Notes under the pieces: generated by a model
What the model was told of the DNA's origin: nothing
The model's input: the letters and a program-made list of their open reading frames with translations, nothing else
The model's database searches: none
Program-made: the position numbers and the translations under genes
NCBI GenBank assembly: GCA_025457805.1
Contig: JALOTR010000088.1
Coordinates: 1-8,284 of the forward strand
From: Akkermansiaceae bacterium
Lineage (GTDB): Bacteria > Verrucomicrobiota > Verrucomicrobiia > Verrucomicrobiales > Akkermansiaceae
Length of the DNA: 8,284 nt
Direction: 5' to 3'
Part shown: positions 5,295 to 8,284 of the stretch, piece after piece
How positions within the stretch are numbered: position 1 is the first letter of the stretch
Layout: every line of letters begins with the position of its first letter

Positions 5295-6752
5295 TCAATC
5301 GGTGAGGTTCTCCATCTTCGCGATGCCATAATTCCGCGCCACGCGCTCGTCCGCTTCCTTCACGGCGGCCGCGGGAATCACCACCGGACGGCTTGCGCCG
5401 AAAAGCTCGATCACGAAAAACTCCGGCATCTCCTCGGGATGCAACAAATCATAGGCCTGTTTGAGATCGGTGACTTCCACGCCATTGATCTTGTCCACGG
5501 CAAATCCGGAGAAACCACCGAGTTGGCTGGTGACCGGATCGCTTTCCACACGGGTCAGCACGACGATGTCCTTGTGCTTTTTGAACAAACCCTTCGGTAC
5601 ATAGTCGGTGTAAAGGCGGCGCACGGTGATGTCTTCAAACTTGGCGGTTGCAAACAAGTTGGTGTCCAGCGGTTGGAAAACGAGCCCGGCAAACACGATG
5701 TAACGCGGGTTCTTTTCATACTCGATGGCATACATGCGGGACCAGCTGAGCGATTTGAGTTCGATCTCCACATCATTCCAACCGCCCTCGCGGAGGAAGC
5801 GCACGGCCACCTTGTCGCCGGCGAATTTGCGTTCGATGATCTCGTTGAGATTCACCGTTTCCCCATCGATGGTCACCATGCCCGCGCTGTCCACGGCCTT
5901 GCCATCCAGTGACATGAGAATGTCTCCGGGTTTCAGAAATCCATCGCTCGAACTGGTAGGGACCACGTTGGTGATCAGCACGCCGGTGCCATCATCAGGC
6001 AAGCCGAGCGCCTTGCGCATCGCCGGATTGTGAAGGGGGAATTCGGACACGCCAAGATCGGCATATTGATCATAGGTGCCATCCTCAATGTCCTTGAGGA
6101 AGCGTTTCACGACCGGAGTGGGGATGATGTAGCCGGTGTTGTCCGCCTGGCGCAGGCCCTGGAAGGCCACGCCCACGACTTTTCCATCCTGCACCACTGG
6201 CCCGCCGGAGTTGCCGGGGTTGATCGCGGCGTCGATCTGCACGGCAAGGTGCGAATCCACCCGGGAATGCGAGTAAGGTTGGAAGTCGATCCGTGAAACC
6301 ACCCCGCGGGTCACGGAAATCCGCTCGCCACCGATGGGATATCCGATCACCCGGACTTGCGATTCGAGCTCCGGCACATCGCCAAACGTGAAGGTGGGAA
6401 AACTGGCGAAGTCCTTGAAATCCTCCACCGAGAGCAAGGCGAGGTCGCAATCATGGGCGATGTATTCGACCTTGGCCGGATATTTGGTGGGGCTGCCGTG
6501 CACGGTGATCAGCACGCGGCGGGCATTGGAAACGACGTGGGCGTTGGTCAGGATTTTGTTGGTTCCGATGATGAATCCGGTGCCAATGCCGCCACTGAAG
6601 CGGCCGGAGTTCCAAGGCGTCTCGTAATCCGGCACCTGGGTGGCCACTTCGATGCGGAGCACGGAGCGGTAAACGTCCGAAGGCGCGGTCTGGGCCACCA
6701 GTGCGGAAGAACTCGCGGCAAAAAAGGCAATTGCGGTGAAAATGCGGTGCAT
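5295..6752 (-). CDS. Secreted HtrA/Deg-family serine protease with PDZ domain
   Basis: A 485-residue protein. Residues 1-20 form a signal peptide (hydrophobic AIAFFAASSSALVA, likely cleaved before Gln21), so it should act in the periplasm or outside. The trypsin-like domain (about 50-225) has a full catalytic triad: H72 in TNAHVV, D103 in HDCDLALL and S182 in NPGNSGGPV. A PDZ domain follows at about 245-330 (GVLITNVVPTSSSDGFLKPGDIL). The C-terminal part (about 340-485) has PRYIVFAGLVFQPL, a pattern I associate with plant Deg2/Deg9-type proteases and their bacterial relatives rather than E. coli DegP, plus a second, divergent PDZ-like segment (about 395-460). The family degrades or refolds damaged envelope proteins. 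The stop lies two bases before folK. The ATG at 6752 is preceded by no strong ribosome binding site; its leader carries the 7-bp repeats. Confidence 0.92.
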   Translation of the reverse strand: MHRIFTAIAFFAASSSALVAQTAPSDVYRSVLRIEVATQVPDYETPWNSGRFSGGIGTGFIIGTNKILTNAHVVSNARRVLITVHGSPTKYPAKVEYIAHDCDLALLSVEDFKDFASFPTFTFGDVPELESQVRVIGYPIGGERISVTRGVVSRIDFQPYSHSRVDSHLAVQIDAAINPGNSGGPVVQDGKVVGVAFQGLRQADNTGYIIPTPVVKRFLKDIEDGTYDQYADLGVSEFPLHNPAMRKALGLPDDGTGVLITNVVPTSSSDGFLKPGDILMSLDGKAVDSAGMVTIDGETVNLNEIIERKFAGDKVAVRFLREGGWNDVEIELKSLSWSRMYAIEYEKNPRYIVFAGLVFQPLDTNLFATAKFEDITVRRLYTDYVPKGLFKKHKDIVVLTRVESDPVTSQLGGFSGFAVDKINGVEVTDLKQAYDLLHPEEMPEFFVIELFGASRPVVIPAAAVKEADERVARNYGIAKMENLTD

Positions 6753-6822
6753 GGAACTGGCGGGACTCTAGACAGGGGAAACGGGACTTCAAGGAGCAAG
6801 AGAGGAGACGCAAGAGGAGACT

Positions 6823-6886
6823 CAAGACTTCAAGACGCAAGACGCAAGACGCAAGACCCAAGACGCAAGACCCAAGACGCAAGAGG
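6823..6886. repeat. 7-bp tandem repeat block (caagacg)n
   Basis: Eight contiguous heptamers of the form caagacg or caagacc (last one caagagg) occupy 6831-6886, preceded by a looser copy at 6823-6829. The block lies 70 to 130 bases upstream of the protease start, so it would be in its promoter or leader. The composition is low complexity and no open frame through it is credible. Confidence 0.8.
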
Positions 6887-6924
6887 TTTTGCATTATTGC
6901 CCGATGGCCTCTGGCTCCTTCTTC

Positions 6925-6960
6925 GTCTTCTGTCTTCTGTCTTCCAGTCTTCTGTCTTAT
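6925..6960. repeat. 7-bp tandem repeat block (gtcttct)n touching the GH5 stop
   Basis: Five heptamers gtcttct/gtcttcc/gtcttat, with a one-base slip at 6946, run from 6925 to 6960. Their core gtctt is complementary to the core aagac of the block at 6823-6886, with the same 7-base spacing, so the two blocks could pair as an imperfect stem. The last unit contains the stop codon of the GH5 gene (6957-6959). Confidence 0.75.
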
Positions 6961-8284
6961 TCCCCCTTCAGCTCGAAATCAAAATTCGGCTGTTGGGTTT
7001 CTGGATTCCAATAACCGAAACCGGCCTTCCACTCCCAGAGCGTCCATGGAATTCCCCGTTCCTCCGCGAGGTTCCGGACGTCTTGAAGATATCGGCGGCG
7101 GCTTTCCATGTCGCCCGCGCCGTTTGCCCCGAACTCGCCGAGGTGGACGGGGCGGCCGAATTGTTTCGACCATGCACTCGCGGTGTCCATCAACTCACGA
7201 ATGACCCGCGGCGAGCTGGGATTTCTCTCCGCAGGAAGCGTGTTGTAGCGATCGAGGAAATACTTGAGACCGATGTTGTCCTTGAGCGAGTCCGGGATTG
7301 CCAGCGGCGTGGCGGGCGGGCCGGGATAGACGACGCCCTTGAGGTCCTGCAAACCGACCCAGCCCGCTCCCTGATGGGTGAATTGAAACGGCTCGTAACT
7401 GTGAACTGTCACGATGATCCGGTCGTCATCATCCGGCAGACGCAGCCGATCCAACTCGCCGATGATTCCCCAATGCCCGGGGCTGGCGACGAGGATGCGT
7501 TGCGGGTTGCTTTTGCGGATGGAGCGGATGGTTTTCTGATAGAGACCATTCGCCACTTCGGTGGTGAGTGCATCGCAGGGTTCGTTGAGAAGTTCGAAAA
7601 ACAGGGCCGGCGGCCACGATGCGAAGTGGCGCGCGATGGTTTCCCAACTGCGGATGAAACGTTCTTCATGTTTCGCCGGGTCCTGCGTGATGTCGTGGAA
7701 GTGATGCCAGTTGAGTATGACATGGAGCTTGCGCTCCATCGCCCGGCGCAGGACAGGTTCGATTTCTGTTAGAAAAGCCGGATCGATGACATAACTTCCA
7801 TCTTTTTCCTTCAGGTGGAAATGCCAACCCACCGGCACACGGATGTGATCGAAACCTTCATCTGCAATGCGATCGATATCCTCCGTGGTGAACTTCAGAC
7901 CCCAACCATTCGGCGGCGGGGCTTCCCAGCCATTTCCCAGATTCACGCCGCGCTTGATGGAGGCGGCGGCCTTGTGGGCAGGGGTGTCATTTCCCGGCGA
8001 AACAGGGGCCACAAATCCCGGTGGCGTGGCGGCCTTGGCGTGAAGCCGCAGCGTGACCTTGCGCCCTGCCTTGAGCACGAGATTCTGCATCAGCGGGCGG
8101 TTGATCCAAGAGGCACCCACGGACTTTCCTTCTTTGGCGGATGGCTCGGCGATGGGCCAATCCGTCGGGACGAGATAAGGTTTCCATGGCGCGTTCCATC
8201 CTTGAGGTGCATTTCCTTCCCAGGTCTCGAAGCTGCCATTGATGAGATCCGTACCCTCGGCGCGGATGTCGTCCCACAGGATTT
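6957..8284 (-). CDS. GH5 family endoglucanase-like glycoside hydrolase (5' end beyond window)
   Basis: The last 441 residues are visible; the frame is open to the right edge, so internal GTG or ATG codons are not starts. Visible residues 1-8 (ILWDDIRA) look like the end of a binding module. Residues 12-84 (LINGSFETW, later RPLMQNLVLKAGRKVTLRLHAKA) resemble the first half of a CBM4/9-type or galactose-binding-like module, then a Pro/Ala linker. The catalytic TIM barrel spans about 110-437: RGVNLGNGWE, RVPVGWHFH, NWHHF (192-195), FFELLNEP with acid/base Glu234, HSY at 294-296, GEFG with nucleophile Glu383, and LWEW near the end. Such enzymes cleave beta-1,4-glucans or related polysaccharides outside the cell; the substrate cannot be fixed to cellulose. 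The signal peptide, if any, lies off the window. The stop sits in a heptamer repeat. Confidence 0.92.
   Translation of the reverse strand, partial: ILWDDIRAEGTDLINGSFETWEGNAPQGWNAPWKPYLVPTDWPIAEPSAKEGKSVGASWINRPLMQNLVLKAGRKVTLRLHAKAATPPGFVAPVSPGNDTPAHKAAASIKRGVNLGNGWEAPPPNGWGLKFTTEDIDRIADEGFDHIRVPVGWHFHLKEKDGSYVIDPAFLTEIEPVLRRAMERKLHVILNWHHFHDITQDPAKHEERFIRSWETIARHFASWPPALFFELLNEPCDALTTEVANGLYQKTIRSIRKSNPQRILVASPGHWGIIGELDRLRLPDDDDRIIVTVHSYEPFQFTHQGAGWVGLQDLKGVVYPGPPATPLAIPDSLKDNIGLKYFLDRYNTLPAERNPSSPRVIRELMDTASAWSKQFGRPVHLGEFGANGAGDMESRRRYLQDVRNLAEERGIPWTLWEWKAGFGYWNPETQQPNFDFELKGE

Noticed and set aside
6357..7772. Long plus-strand open frame of about 470 codons
   Set aside because: It runs antisense to the protease and GH5 genes and straight through the heptamer repeats, with low-complexity sequence and no recognisable motif. 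The minus-strand genes carry full catalytic motifs.

Overview
The window reads as a GC-rich bacterial chromosome segment in which every gene I can support lies on the minus strand. Encoded proteins include a PilT-type motor ATPase, a PhoB/PhoR-like two-component pair, a short GlmU-like beta-helix protein, HPPK (FolK), a plant-Deg-like HtrA protease and a family 5 glycoside hydrolase. Together with intergenic spaces full of palindromic and short tandem repeats, this suggests a member of the Verrucomicrobiota or a relative. That placement is an inference from style and recalled family resemblance; no 16S or other marker gene is present.

Layout, in plus-strand coordinates. 1-712: 5' part of a pilT-like gene, cut by the left edge. 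713-1463: a 750-base gene-free stretch. Its first half is a repeat island with three 48-bp units, inverted relatives of them, and a 141-bp segment present twice. Its second half holds a strong bidirectional-looking hairpin terminator. 1464-3379: phoR and phoB homologues overlapping by four bases (ATGA). 3442-4347: GlmU-like left-handed beta-helix protein. 4439-4654: a 71-residue lipoprotein with 11-residue amphipathic repeats. 4742-4777: an 18-bp tandem repeat that contains the folK stop codon. 4762-5292: folK, starting two bases after the stop of the protease gene. 5295-6752: secreted HtrA/Deg protease. 6753-6956: spacer with two blocks of 7-bp repeats. 6957-8284: GH5 cellulase-like enzyme, cut by the right edge, with a carbohydrate-binding-like segment at its N-terminal side.

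Functionally this is mostly a row of conserved housekeeping and envelope genes. phoB-phoR is a clear operon, and protease-folK is a tightly spaced pair whose functions look unrelated. The lipoprotein and GlmU-like genes are separately spaced and may have their own promoters. I do not see a convincing new biological system. The most unusual material is in the intergenic repeats and in three atypical domain architectures: the GlmU-like protein without a nucleotidyltransferase signature, the apparently shortened binding module on the GH5 enzyme, and the PhoR with one membrane segment and no periplasmic sensor.
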